NCBI RefSeq assembly: GCF_023370075.1
Contig: NZ_CP097152.1
Location: 477,488-541,487 of the forward strand
Direction: 5' to 3'
DNA from: Deinococcus sp. QL22
Lineage (GTDB): Bacteria > Deinococcota > Deinococci > Deinococcales > Deinococcaceae
DNA length: 64,000 bases
In this document: positions 54,845 through 63,968 of the stretch, piece after piece
Layout: the number at the start of each line of letters is the position of its first letter
Position numbering within the stretch: the stretch's first letter is position 1
Translations under genes and position numbers: made by a program
Notes under the pieces: model-generated
Seen by the model: the letters and a program-made list of their open reading frames with translations, nothing else
Database searches by the model: none
What the model was told of the DNA's origin: nothing

Positions 54845-55985
54845 CTCAGTACCCGACACTTTTTGACGGGTTGAAATCTCTCGTCTGATCCGTCAAAACA
54901 GAACGCGTCCCCTGCCACGCTGACCCATCTGACGCGCTGCTTTTGTGCTCATTTTCCGGAGTACCGCAAAAACCAAGTGGAATTGCTCTCCTTGGTCGTC
55001 CTCGCACTTCTTCAAGCCAAGGACGTCCGGCATGCGGAACTGGCTGAGCGCTTCCCGGGAAGCGCTCAGACGTCTTCGGTCATTCGCCGAATTGAGCGGT
55101 TTTTCAACCGCCATCCTCTGTGCCCGGCTGATCTTGCCGCTGTCGTGCTGAGGCTGCTTCCGGATGCCCGGAAGCGAGAATTTATCATTGACCGCACGAA
55201 TTGGAAGCTGGGTCAGGCAGATGTGAACGCACTGGTGCTGGCTGTCTTGTGGCGTGGTGTCGCCATTCCACTCCTCTTCGAGCTGCTGCCCCATGGGGCA
55301 GCAGCAGCACCGAAATCCGGCTAACCCTGATGAACGACGTGCTTTGCCTTCTGTCCTGCCAGGAGATCGCCGTGCTCTATGCCGACCGGGAATGTATTGG
55401 CCAAGACTGGATTGGTGGGCTGTCTCGTGCGGGCCCAACCCCTCTGTGTCCGACTCCGGCAGGACACGTTCATTGATGGCTCTCCCGCACGAGACTGGCT
55501 GCAGGGACTGCAGCCAGGGATGAAAGGCATTTTGGTTGATCAGGCCGAGGTCTACGGTCAACCAATGAATGTCGTCCTGACCTACAGCCAGGATGGGCAG
55601 GTGCTGATTATTGCCAGCACTTCCGGTTCTGCCAGCCGCATCCTCTCCGGGTATCGTAAGAGGTTCCGCGTTGAGTGTCTGTTCCGAGCTTTGAAAAGCA
55701 AGGGATTCAAGCTGGAAAGCACCCACATGACGCTCCACGATCACGTGGAGCGCCTGCTCTGCCTGCTGACCCTGGCGTACGTATGGTGCGTGCTGGTGGG
55801 TGTTCTCCAAACGTGCACCATGAAGGTGCACGGTCGGCGAGCCTGGAGTGTCGTGACGCTGGGCCTCCGGAACCTCGTGCGGACATTCGCCCGCATCCAC
55901 GAGCGTGGGGAGGCGGAAGCCCTTCAACTCATTGGGCTTTTGAAACCCAGCCAGACGCTCAATTCATAAAGTGTCGGGTACTGAG
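54845..55985 (+). mobile_element. IS4-type insertion sequence with 18-bp ends and 9-bp target duplication
   Basis: The ends CTCAGTACCCGACACTTT (54845-54862) and its perfect reverse complement (55968-55985) enclose 1141 bp. GTGGAGATC flanks both sides (54836-54844 and 55986-55994), which marks a recent, clean insertion. The transposase inside is nevertheless broken. Confidence 0.88.
54908..55969 (+). pseudogene. IS4-type transposase, frameshifted
   Basis: N-terminal frame: YRKNQVELLSLVVLALLQAK, VIRRIERFFNRHPL, FIIDRTNWKLG (first Asp). It stops at 55324. Other frames continue with EIAVLYADRECIGQDW (second Asp) and then VRLRQDTFIDGSPARDWLQG and GYRKRFRVECLFRALKSKGF (YREK-type Glu region). At least two breaks near 55320-55440. 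Confidence 0.82.
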
Positions 55986-56078
55986 GTGGAGATCAATCAA
56001 AACTCCATTCTCGACTGCTTCCTTCTATCCACATCAGGTCAGAGGGTTGTGTTGCCTTAACTGGATCAGGGTACGCTG

Positions 56079-56549
56079 ATCGTCTGTGACCGACGTCAAG
56101 CCCTACCGCCACCGATTCCCAACAACTATCATTCAGCACGCCGTTTGGCTGTACCACCGCTTTTCTTTGAGTGACCGGGATGTCCAAGAATTGCTCCACC
56201 AACGCGGCCCAACAGGTCAGCCACGAAACTCTCCGCGAATGGTGTCTTAAATTCAGCACCCTTTTCGCTGAGGAACTGCGCCACCGGGAACCCCGGCGGG
56301 GTTCCCGGTGGTCTCTGATTGATGTGTGTACGAGCGTCGGTGGCGTCCGATACTGGCTCTGGAGAGCAGTCGACGAGCACGGCTTCGTGCAGGGCATCTT
56401 CCTCCAACGTCACCGTGAGAGCGAGGCCGCGAAAACGTTTCTGATCCGACTCCTGGGTGAATACGATGTCCCAGAGGTTATTCACACCGATCGGCTGCGA
56501 AGTTACGGAGCTGCGATACGGGAACTTCTGATGCTCGATCATGTTAACC
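56079..56549 (+). pseudogene. IS6-family transposase, N-terminal and core part (copy 4)
   Basis: GTG/ATG-region frame YRHRFPTTIIQHAVWLYHRF ... ELLHQRGP, then the same +1 frame break as in copy 1, then VSHETLREWCLKFSTLFAEE, VDEHGFVQGIFLQRH and EVIHTDRLRSYGAA. Interrupted at LMLDHVN by the IS4-type element; the rest (VDHQQVISTLRCNN ... RTQEFLNLHARTSE) continues at 57735. Confidence 0.8.
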
Positions 56550-57725
56550 CTAAGCACCTGACACTTCGAGAAGTTGACGTCCCAGTGGGCGGGAAAGGTG
56601 TGCTGAGGAGCTGAAGGCAGCTCCAAAAGGCGTCTCTACCCCACCGCACGGCCTCACTGAGGGCCATCTACCCGGTGCGCACCTGACTTCGGATGGCTCG
56701 CCCCCGATGGTCAGACCTCGTCGAGGTCTGCCGCTGATCTTCCGCCCCGACCCGGGCCATCCAGGCCAAGGCGATGCACAGCAACCCGAACAGCCTCGAA
56801 ATCCGGTCGGCGGCTGTCATCTGCGTGGCTTCCAGGTTCAGTCCCCTTGATTTGAGGGCCGAGAACGCACACTCGATGCCCCACCTGAGCCGGTACGTGT
56901 GAAGAACGTCCCTGACAGGCAAATCCGAAGCGACGATCACCCTATCCTCCGCAGGGGACAGGGTGATGACCACCTGCATCCAGCCACCATATACCCAGGT
57001 TCGCTCAAAGAGCGTCCGCGCTTCACCGGGTTTCAGGTGGGTGAACAGGTCACGGACAAGTTCATCTTCAATCCGGGTGTTTTCCCGGATGCGCAGACAC
57101 TGCCGGATCTGTTTCCAGCGCAGGAAACGGCACCATTCCTGCCCAATGAACTCTCGGTCGGCGATCAACACCGCCCAGCGTTTGGCAGGCAGCACTTTGA
57201 GCAGTCGAGCCACCAACAGAATGCGGGCTGCGGTGCAGGTGTTGCCCTGGTGAGGGAGGACTGTCCACACCAGCGGGATCACGGCGCCCCCGAGGAGGGC
57301 GCCCAAGACAAGAATATTGAGAGGGGTCTGACCGGAATGCCAGGTCGTGCGGTCCATCACCAGGGTGAGTTTACTGTCGGGGAACAAGGGAAGCAGGACG
57401 TCTGTGACGTCCTGCGGGGTGAGCTGGGCATCGTGAAACACCTGTGCCACGACGCGAGTTTTGGACTCCAGAGTCGCGTCTCGGGCAGATGAAGAGCGAT
57501 CTTGCGGTGGAGGGTGGATTCGGCCTGGAGAAGTGCCAGGAGCACTTCGGCCAGCCGCTTCAGAGCATCCATGCGGCGGTGCGGGAGACGGGTGTTGAGA
57601 TGGGCGGCGAGCGTGTCACTCTTGCAGCAGGGCGGTTTCGGTGTTCGTCACAGACTCTGATATCGCCCTTTGTCATGTCGCACTGCGTCTAGGACGCCAT
57701 TTACCTCAAAGTGTCAGGGGCTGAG
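56550..57725 (-). mobile_element. IS4-type element nested in IS6 copy 4
   Basis: Related imperfect ends: CTAAGCACCTGACACTTCGAG (56550) and, inverted, CTCAGCCCCTGACACTTTGAG (57725). ATGTTAACC before and GTGTTGACC after fit a 9-bp target duplication that has since diverged at two positions. Its ends resemble those of the element at 54845. Confidence 0.78.
56668..57640 (-). pseudogene. IS4-type transposase, one frame break
   Basis: N-terminal frame [20 protein letters not shown] ... KIALHLP shifts near 57480 to [20 protein letters not shown], then [20 protein letters not shown] (first Asp), [20 protein letters not shown] (second Asp) and [20 protein letters not shown] (YREK-type Glu). Apart from one shift it is complete. 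Confidence 0.82.
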
Positions 57726-57734
57726 GTGTTGACC

Positions 57735-57990
57735 ACCAGCAGGTGATTTCTACCTTGCGCTGCAACAACATGATCGAGCAGTCCCACCGTCCTACACAGA
57801 GTCACGAAAGACAACAGCAGGGATTCAAACGGAGGAAACGTACACAGGAATTTCTCAACCTGCACGCCCGAACCTCTGAATCTTCACCATCACACCCGAA
57901 CCAGTGTGACCGCCATGACCAGAAGAAAGAACCAGAAGCAAGCGTTCCAGACGTGGTCTGCGGCCACCCCTGCTCTCCACATGACGCACG
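57735..57990 (+). pseudogene. IS6-family transposase, C-terminal part (copy 4)
   Basis: VDHQQVISTLRCNNMIEQSH, then a shift to RTQEFLNLHARTSESSPSHP and KKEPEASVPDVVCGHPCSPH. One arm of the family hairpin (ggccacccctgc) remains near 57962; the other is lost. Confidence 0.75.
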
Positions 57991-58011
57991 GCAAGTTAAG
58001 GCAACACAACC

Positions 58012-58216
58012 GGGCCGATACTTCCGGGTCTTGAGTCCAGTGGCCTACCCGGTACATGCCGCTGTAGAACCAACGGCCTTCTCCCTTCATCACCTCTGGC
58101 CCCTTCATAAACACGGGAATGGCTTCGGCCTGCTGACACAATATCGCCGCAGATCCTTCGACGCCTGACCCCTCCCCCACCAGAATTTCACGCGGCGCGA
58201 ATGGCCCTTTCTTCAC
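58012..58216 (-). pseudogene. Hypothetical protein, N-terminal part cut by IS6 copy 4
   Basis: From ATG 58216: MKKGPFAPREILVGEGSGVE ... FMKGPEVMKGEGRWFYSGMY RVGHWTQDPE. It then runs into the IS6 terminal repeat. The remainder is not found on the other side of the element, so a deletion accompanied the insertion. Family not recognised. Confidence 0.5.
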
Positions 58217-58772
58217 GCTGAAGCACCCGGCAACGACCCTGCCTTCTTTCCGCTTTTAACTGAACTTAAGAGCAAGTCCACCTATCGATAAAAGCTTGTT
58301 CCTGCCCGTTCGCCTGTTCTGGTAACGCGGATTACCCGAGAAAATTCGTACTATTGGTAGAAATTGAAGTTGCCTTCAACTCAAGACGGCACGCTAAGCC
58401 ACGTTTAGTACAAAACCTGACGTGATCCCACGACTTAGATTTACACCTGAATCAATAATGGTACTCCGTTGAATTGGCTTGATGTTCTCAGAAACACGTT
58501 GTTCTTCGCAGCTTGGATTGGTTGACCTCAGCAATAAAAACGGCTTTCCACTCCTTGGTTACGCTCAGTCAACGGAGTACCCGCACTCAGCGTGCCCGCC
58601 AAGACCTAGGGCTTTCACTGCTGACCGTCCAGCCGTCAACTCTTGACCTATGCAGACATTGAACCAGCCCCAGATCGATCGGGAGGAATGACGGGGCCAG
58701 CTCATATTTTGAGAACAGGGAACGCACATCTCCGTCGCATGGCCTACCTGAATCCCATAGGGGCCATGAAAC
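58217..58772. other. Intergenic region
   Basis: Lower in G+C than its surroundings. No gene or clear RNA found. It separates the IS-damaged zone from the binding-protein genes. Confidence 0.4.
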
Positions 58773-58807
58773 GGGGCGAAGTGGCTCTCGTGCTTCCACT
58801 TCGCCCC
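58773..58807 (-). terminator. Hairpin terminator of the first TctC-like gene
   Basis: GGGGCGAAGTGG (58773-58784) and its perfect complement (58796-58807), starting 13 bases past the minus-strand stop. The T-tract after it is short (GTTT). Confidence 0.65.
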
Positions 58808-58820
58808 CTGGTGCTCCGGC

Positions 58821-59798
58821 TTACTTCACGAGGCCGATGTCTTGCAAGATACCTTTAGTCCGCACGGCTTCCAGTTTCAGGAACACGTCGAACTTGCTGC
58901 CGCTCATGTACAGGTCTGTCCAGTTGCGGGTCTTCAGGGTGTCTTTCCAAGCTTTGGATTTGTGCATCTTGTCCAGCGCTGCCACCAGCGCCGATTTCTC
59001 GCTGGCGCTGATGCCGGGAGGAGCCACGATGCCGCGCCAGTTGGCCAGATCAATGTTGTAGCCCTGAGATTTAAGCGTGGGTACAGCAATTCCGGCCTGA
59101 GCTTTGGGCGCACTGATGCCGATGGCCCGCAATTTTCCGGCCTTGATCTGGGCCTCGAACTCGCCGTAGCCTGCCACGCCTGCCGCGACCTGATTGCCCA
59201 GCAAGGCTGCCAGGGTTTCGCCGCCGCCACTGAAGGGCACATAGTTCATCTTTTTGGGGTCTACGCCCGCCGCCCGCGCCAGCAGGCCCACCAGCATATG
59301 GTCGGTGCCGCCCGCGCTGCCGCCTGCGAAGGCTACTGCGCCGGGGTTGGCCTTCCAAGCGGCGACCAGGTCGGCGGTGTTTTTATACGGGCTGCTGGCA
59401 GGCACCACCAGCACCTCATATTCCCCGGTCAGGCGGGCAATCGGGGTCACACGGCTCAGGTCGACTTTAGAGTTGTTGGTCTGGATCGCGCCGACCATCA
59501 CGAGGCCCATGGTCATCAGCAGGTTGCCGTCGCCCTTGGCGTTGTACAGCTGCGCCAGACCAATCGTGCCGCCCGCGCCGGGAACGTTGAACACCTGCAC
59601 GGGCTTGACCACACCTTCGTCTTGCAGAACGGTTTGCAGCGAGCGGCTGGTCTGATCCCAGCCACCGCCAGGGGCAGCCGGGGCCATGATGCGCAGGTTG
59701 TTGATGCCCTGAGCGTGTGTGACAGGCGCGGCCAGCAGCAAGGCGGAGAGGGTCAGGAGTGTTTTTTTACTGGTCATAGACATGCGCTTTATGGACAT
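58821..59798 (-). CDS. TctC/Bug-type solute-binding protein 1
   Basis: 325 aa. Signal peptide [19 protein letters not shown]. Family features: [55 protein letters not shown] and [20 protein letters not shown]. It captures carboxylates such as tricarboxylates for a tripartite transporter. ATG 59798 follows GGAGGCACCCC and is preferred over 59936. No TctA/TctB membrane genes are in the window. Confidence 0.92.
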   Translation of the reverse strand: MSIKRMSMTSKKTLLTLSALLLAAPVTHAQGINNLRIMAPAAPGGGWDQTSRSLQTVLQDEGVVKPVQVFNVPGAGGTIGLAQLYNAKGDGNLLMTMGLVMVGAIQTNNSKVDLSRVTPIARLTGEYEVLVVPASSPYKNTADLVAAWKANPGAVAFAGGSAGGTDHMLVGLLARAAGVDPKKMNYVPFSGGGETLAALLGNQVAAGVAGYGEFEAQIKAGKLRAIGISAPKAQAGIAVPTLKSQGYNIDLANWRGIVAPPGISASEKSALVAALDKMHKSKAWKDTLKTRNWTDLYMSGSKFDVFLKLEAVRTKGILQDIGLVK

Positions 59799-60119
59799 GG
59801 GGTGCCTCCGGGGGCAGGGTGTTGGTGATGGAGAGGGCTTGTCGAACGAGCTGAACGAGAAGAGTGAAACTACAATTCGTCTACTAAAAATCAAATGGAA
59901 TTCAGTTGCTCCGCTGAACTGTGATCTTCTGCTCAACTTTGAGGACTCAGCGCCCGTAGCTCTAGGCTGAGTACGGTTTTTCAGTAGCTCATCTCTAGAT
60001 TCAGTCTTTCAGGATGAGCTCTGAGCAGCGTATCTGTACGAAGATGAGCAGCTGAGGCGCCTGCCTTCGGCTCCTCAGCTCTCATTCGTTTGTTCCTTTT
60101 TACATCCCTGCTCGACCCC
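59799..60119 (-). other. Spacer between the two TctC-like genes
   Basis: Contains a hairpin downstream of the second gene (AGCTGAGG 60050-60057 with CCTCAGCT 60073-60080, extended by a bulged GATGAG/CTCATT) that may be its terminator. The promoter of the first gene should also lie here. Confidence 0.45.
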
Positions 60120-61088
60120 TTAGTTTTTGATGTTCAAATCTTTGAGCAGCTGGGCAACATAGCTTCGCTGCGTGCGCAGGAACCGGCCGAAGGTATCACC
60201 CGAAGCGAAGTAAGGGTTCCACTTGTTTTGAGTCAACTGTTGTTGCCAGGTTCGGGTGCGAACCATTTTCGTCATCAGGAGGGTCAGTTGGTTCCGTTCT
60301 GCGGTACTGATTCCGGCAGGAGCGACGATACCACGCCAATTAGAGACATCAACATCCAGACCTTTTTCAACGAAGGTGGGCAGATTGATGCCGTCAACCG
60401 CTTCTGGCGCTGAAATGGCCAGGCCGCGCACCTGACCACTCTTAATAAAGTCTTCCAGTTCGCTGTACCCTGCACTGACCACGTCCAGCTCGCCTCCCAG
60501 CATGGCTTTGGTGGCTTGAGAGCCGCCTGCAGAGGGGATGTACTGGATTTGCGATGTCGGAATCTTCAACTCTTGGGCCAGCCGGCTCACCGCAATGTGC
60601 CCGCTGCCTCCTGCACTGCTTCCTCCAAAGCGGATGCTTCTCGGGTTGGCCTTAAAGCTTTCCATCAAATCCTCGACGTCCCGGTAAGGCGATTTTGCCG
60701 GAACCACGAAAACCTCGTAATCCGTCGTCAGACGAGCAATAGGGGTGACATCAGTTGTCAGGTCATACGGGCTGTTGTTGAGCGGAATTCCCGCCACCAT
60801 CACAAAGCCAGTCATCATGAGCTGATTGGCCTGACCACGGAGTTTGACAAATTCAGCCAATCCAAGCGTGCCGGCTTTGCCCGGCACATTGTAGACCTCG
60901 GATACGCCTCTTAATCCCTCTTTCTTGAGGGTCTCAGCCACTGCATGGGCTGTATTGTCCCAACCGCCCCCAGCTGTTGCTGGTGCCAAAATCCGCACGG
61001 GAGGCCGAGCCGTCTGAGCTTGAACACTACTTCCAACAACAAACGCCAGCATCAATATGCTCCGCAGTGAACTTTTTTGATCCTTCAT
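60120..61088 (-). CDS. TctC/Bug-type solute-binding protein 2
   Basis: 322 aa, a paralogue of the neighbouring protein. Signal peptide ILMLAFVVGSSVQAQ. RILAPATAGGGWDNTAHAVA, YNVPGKAGTLGLAEFV, FGGSSAGGSGHIAVSRLAQE and [20 protein letters not shown] align with copy 1. ATG 61088 follows AGAGG. Probably a receptor for a different carboxylate after duplication. Confidence 0.92.
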   Translation of the reverse strand: MKDQKSSLRSILMLAFVVGSSVQAQTARPPVRILAPATAGGGWDNTAHAVAETLKKEGLRGVSEVYNVPGKAGTLGLAEFVKLRGQANQLMMTGFVMVAGIPLNNSPYDLTTDVTPIARLTTDYEVFVVPAKSPYRDVEDLMESFKANPRSIRFGGSSAGGSGHIAVSRLAQELKIPTSQIQYIPSAGGSQATKAMLGGELDVVSAGYSELEDFIKSGQVRGLAISAPEAVDGINLPTFVEKGLDVDVSNWRGIVAPAGISTAERNQLTLLMTKMVRTRTWQQQLTQNKWNPYFASGDTFGRFLRTQRSYVAQLLKDLNIKN

Positions 61089-61349
61089 CTTGACCTCTCA
61101 TCTTGATCTGACCCTCACTCTCACAATGCAAAAGGAAGGGGAGCAGGGGGGTGCGGTAACGCTGCATGGGGTACCGGCACGCTTAATTTGCATGTGCTGC
61201 CGTAAGAGCAGCGTGACAGCTTCATCCTTACAGTTTCCTCACCTTTTGGCTTTCGTAATGACGAGTCCAAGCCTTTAAGGTTGCCTTGCTGCCAAGTGAC
61301 CCTTGAGAGCAGATGTCCCTTCGCACCTACTTGACTGAATGAGGTTGTC
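61089..61349. promoter_or_regulatory. Divergent promoter region
   Basis: Lies between the minus-strand TctC-like gene and the plus-strand DUF4388 gene, so both promoters should be here. I could not assign boxes with confidence. Confidence 0.3.
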
Positions 61350-62339
61350 ATGTTTAAAGCCACCTATACCCGCGAGACTCTTCCCCCACTCCTGCAATAC
61401 CTTTCGGGTATGGGGCGCTCGGGCAAGCTCAGCTGCTCAGTTTCCGCAGGCATAGAAATCACCTTGACGCTCGACCACCAGCGGGTGATGACCTGTGCAT
61501 GGCAACAACTTCAACAAACGCGGTATGGCATGGAAGCTTTTCAACTTCTGATGAACACAGAGGGAGAATGCGTTTTTGAGGAAGGTTCGCTGCCTCCACT
61601 GGACGATCCCCGCGCCTTACTAGGGCTGAGCATGGAGCAGCTCCTCTTGCGGGCATTGACCGTACAGGACATTCAAAATGTTGCCCACATCCGTTCCTAC
61701 AGTGTGCCGATACGGCAGGGTCAACCGCCCGCACACGTTGTATCGGATCTCATAGATGGCAAGCGAAGTGTTCAGGAGTTGGCTCAGACATTGCAATGGG
61801 AGATTGAAGAGCTTCGTATGGAGCTCGCCTCTCTTGAAGCTCAACAATGGATAACGTTTAGTACTGGCCCTCTCCTCACCGCCGAGAGCCTCACCCACTT
61901 CACGTATGAACTCACCAAAATCTTTGGCCCGGTGACGCGCATTCTCATGCGCGATGCTTTCTCGGCCTTGGGTTTGACAGCAGAATCTTTTCCCGCCGCT
62001 GCCTTGGGAGATCTGGAACACGAATTGCTGCGGATCAGTCCTGCGCAGCATCAGCCACAAGTGCGGAGCTTAATTGCGACGCTATCGACTTCTGTCACCC
62101 ACAGCGTGAGAGAGCCATTTCAGGTGCAACACCTGACAGATCAGTTGACTCTCCTCATCGGTCCCATCGCTCGTGAACTCGTGCGCGAGAGCTTGCAACA
62201 GATCCGGGCACCGCAGGGGGACTTGCCAACAACGCAGGTACGACCTTTTCTTCATTCGCTGCGAGCCCTATTGCCTTCTGGACGTCACAGTGAGGCTTTA
62301 ACCCTTCTGCGCCGTATTGAGAAAGACATTCAAGTCTAA
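61350..62339 (+). CDS. DUF4388 (PatA-like) signalling protein
   Basis: 329 aa, cytoplasmic. N-terminal DUF4388-like domain (about 1-115: YLSGMGRSGKLSCSVSAGIE). A middle winged-helix-like stretch follows (VVSDLIDGKRSVQELAQTLQ). The C-terminal part contains repeated IFGPVTRILMRDAFSALGL and LIGPIARELVRESLQQI, a helical domain found with DUF4388. Likely part of a gliding/pilus-type or response-regulation system with the HAMP protein 61 bases downstream. GAGG precedes the start. Confidence 0.75.
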   Translation: MFKATYTRETLPPLLQYLSGMGRSGKLSCSVSAGIEITLTLDHQRVMTCAWQQLQQTRYGMEAFQLLMNTEGECVFEEGSLPPLDDPRALLGLSMEQLLLRALTVQDIQNVAHIRSYSVPIRQGQPPAHVVSDLIDGKRSVQELAQTLQWEIEELRMELASLEAQQWITFSTGPLLTAESLTHFTYELTKIFGPVTRILMRDAFSALGLTAESFPAAALGDLEHELLRISPAQHQPQVRSLIATLSTSVTHSVREPFQVQHLTDQLTLLIGPIARELVRESLQQIRAPQGDLPTTQVRPFLHSLRALLPSGRHSEALTLLRRIEKDIQV

Positions 62340-62400
62340 CTCAGTTAGCCAGCGTTCCCTCTTTCTGTTTCCCTTCGGTTCTATGCTTTTAGGAGTCCCT

Positions 62401-63213
62401 ATGTCACTACGTGCCAAAATCTTTTTGCTGGTTTTGCTGCCTCTCTTGGTAGTTTCCAGTTTGATCCTCACGCTCATTTTCGTGCGTCAAGCAGAGCAAT
62501 ACCGCGCCTTACTCGTGCGCTCCGCTGCGCAATCAGCTGCTGTGTTCGGCACCGGGATCCAAGAGTTAATGGATGCCACTGGACGGCCACTCAATAGCGC
62601 TGAAGTCCAAGAAAATGCTCAAATGCGTCTCCTAGAGTTGGTCAATCTCGGTGTGACGCCGCTCTACTTTGCCACTGTCTATCAACCCAGTGGCGCCCTT
62701 GTCGCAGCCTATGACCGGAGTTTCAGCAACACGCAGACCGATACTGATATTCAGGGTTTCTCCCGCCTAATGTCGAGCGGCACTGATGCTATTGGCATCT
62801 ACGCCAAGAAGAACACCCTCTTTCGTGCGACTTCGACTCAGCTCACTCCTGGAGCGCCTGTTCTCACTTTGGCGGATCGCGAGACTACGTTGATCGGGTA
62901 TCCATTGCCAGGTGGTGCGGGGATCACCGTGCTCGGTTTGGACAATTCTTACGTCGAAGAGCGTGTGAGGAGTAACATTCTGCCGACCGTCGCTGTTACC
63001 CTGGTGATGGTCTTGCTGGCGGCTGTACTCGCGGCAATGTTTGCCAATCAACTGATCCAACGCATCCAGCGTCTGTCTCAACAGGTAAACGCCATCAGCA
63101 TGGGAGAACTGTCACAACCGGTTCGTGTAGAAGCCAAGGATGAATTGGGCGACCTAGCACAGTCGGTCGAACGCATGCGGGTCAGTCTCGAAACCATCAT
63201 GAGCCGCCTTTAG
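62401..63213 (+). CDS. Membrane sensor with HAMP domain, no output domain
   Basis: 270 aa. Membrane segment 1 (IFLLVLLPLLVVSSLILTLI), an extracytoplasmic sensor region (about 35-190), membrane segment 2 (ILPTVAVTLVMVLLAAVLAA) and a HAMP domain (QLIQRIQRLSQQVNAISMGE ... LGDLAQSVERMRVSL). It ends right after HAMP, and an IS6 remnant begins 4 bases later. Either it is a natural HAMP-only protein paired with the DUF4388 gene or an output domain was lost. ATG 62401 follows taggag. Confidence 0.8.
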   Translation: MSLRAKIFLLVLLPLLVVSSLILTLIFVRQAEQYRALLVRSAAQSAAVFGTGIQELMDATGRPLNSAEVQENAQMRLLELVNLGVTPLYFATVYQPSGALVAAYDRSFSNTQTDTDIQGFSRLMSSGTDAIGIYAKKNTLFRATSTQLTPGAPVLTLADRETTLIGYPLPGGAGITVLGLDNSYVEERVRSNILPTVAVTLVMVLLAAVLAAMFANQLIQRIQRLSQQVNAISMGELSQPVRVEAKDELGDLAQSVERMRVSLETIMSRL

Positions 63214-63216
63214 GGC

Positions 63217-63420
63217 TGGATTGCCTTAACTTGACAGCGACAGGTGAAGCGCAGGGGTGGGCAGGAATTCTGCCCACCCCTGTGGCAACCGCAGACCACG
63301 TCTGGAACGCTTGTTTCTGGTTGTTTCGTCTGGTCGTGGTGGAAACGCTGATTCGGGTGTGATGATGAAGATTCTCGAAGTGGGCGTGCAATGGAAGGAA
63401 TTCTTACGCTTGTTTCCACC
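63217..63420 (-). pseudogene. IS6-family transposase remnant, copy 5
   Basis: Begins with a degraded terminal repeat (gattgccttaactt) and carries the minus-strand C-terminal part (RESSSSHPNQRFHHDQTKQP). The family hairpin is intact at 63252-63282: CAGGGGTGGGCAG / CTGCCCACCCCTG with a 5-base loop. Confidence 0.72.
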
Positions 63421-63722
63421 TCCTGAATCCATGACGTCGTGTGAGACGGTGTGACTGTAGGGTACGGGACGACCAAGTGATCGGGGCGATTGGAGTCAGC
63501 GGCGGCTGGGAGAGCAGGATCACGCGATCGCCGAAATGGTCTAAAGCGTCACGATGGGTAGATCGCTTCGCTGAGCCGGCCCTTCAAGGCCCATGAACGC
63601 CGACCCTGGAACCTGCACCGCAGCTCATCCGGGTTCGCGAACGCAGCGTCCAGTTGAGCTGCTTCTCCCCTCGCTAGGGCGCTGAAAGATGTTTGACAGG
63701 GCCAGCCCGCTACAGTCATTGG
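63421..63722. other. Intergenic region
   Basis: About 300 bases. No recognisable gene or RNA. Confidence 0.35.
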
Positions 63723-63968
63723 ATGACTGCTGCTTCTCCTGTTCGGGCCACCCGGGTGCTGCTCAATGTGCTGCTAGAAAACGGCGCCCCAGTGGACGCC
63801 GTTATCGGTGGCAAGGCCGCTGCCTATTTGCGGCTTCAACCGGGCGTGATCCGGGCCGACTCCAGTTCGTCGGGAAACATGGAACTTCACTACGACGCTG
63901 AGCAGGTGACACTGGTCGAGCTGGGCCGGGCGCTGAGGCGCGCCCGGCTGCGCATGGGGATTGTGTAG
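63723..63968 (+). CDS. Small protein with an HMA-like fold pattern
   Basis: 81 aa. LRLQPGVIRADSSSSGNMEL then HYDAEQVTLVELGRALRRAR resembles the second half of a heavy-metal-associated (ferredoxin-like) domain, but there is no CxxC. The first half (TRVLLNVLLENGAPVDAVIG) is unlike HMA. No family assignment. It ends immediately before an IS6 terminal repeat. Confidence 0.45.
   Translation: MTAASPVRATRVLLNVLLENGAPVDAVIGGKAAAYLRLQPGVIRADSSSSGNMELHYDAEQVTLVELGRALRRARLRMGIV

Larger units (their letters stand above)
56045..58011 (+). mobile_element. IS6-family element, copy 4, split by an IS4-type element
   Basis: Ends: ggttgtgttgccttaact at 56045 and its complement ending at 58011. Without the inner element it is about 790 bp. 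The transposase N-terminal and core parts lie at 56079-56549 and the C-terminal part at 57735-57990. No matching target duplication is visible. Confidence 0.82.

Noticed and set aside
58842..59828. Plus-strand open frame opposite the first TctC-like gene
   Set aside because: Antisense to a clear solute-binding protein, with no motif of its own.
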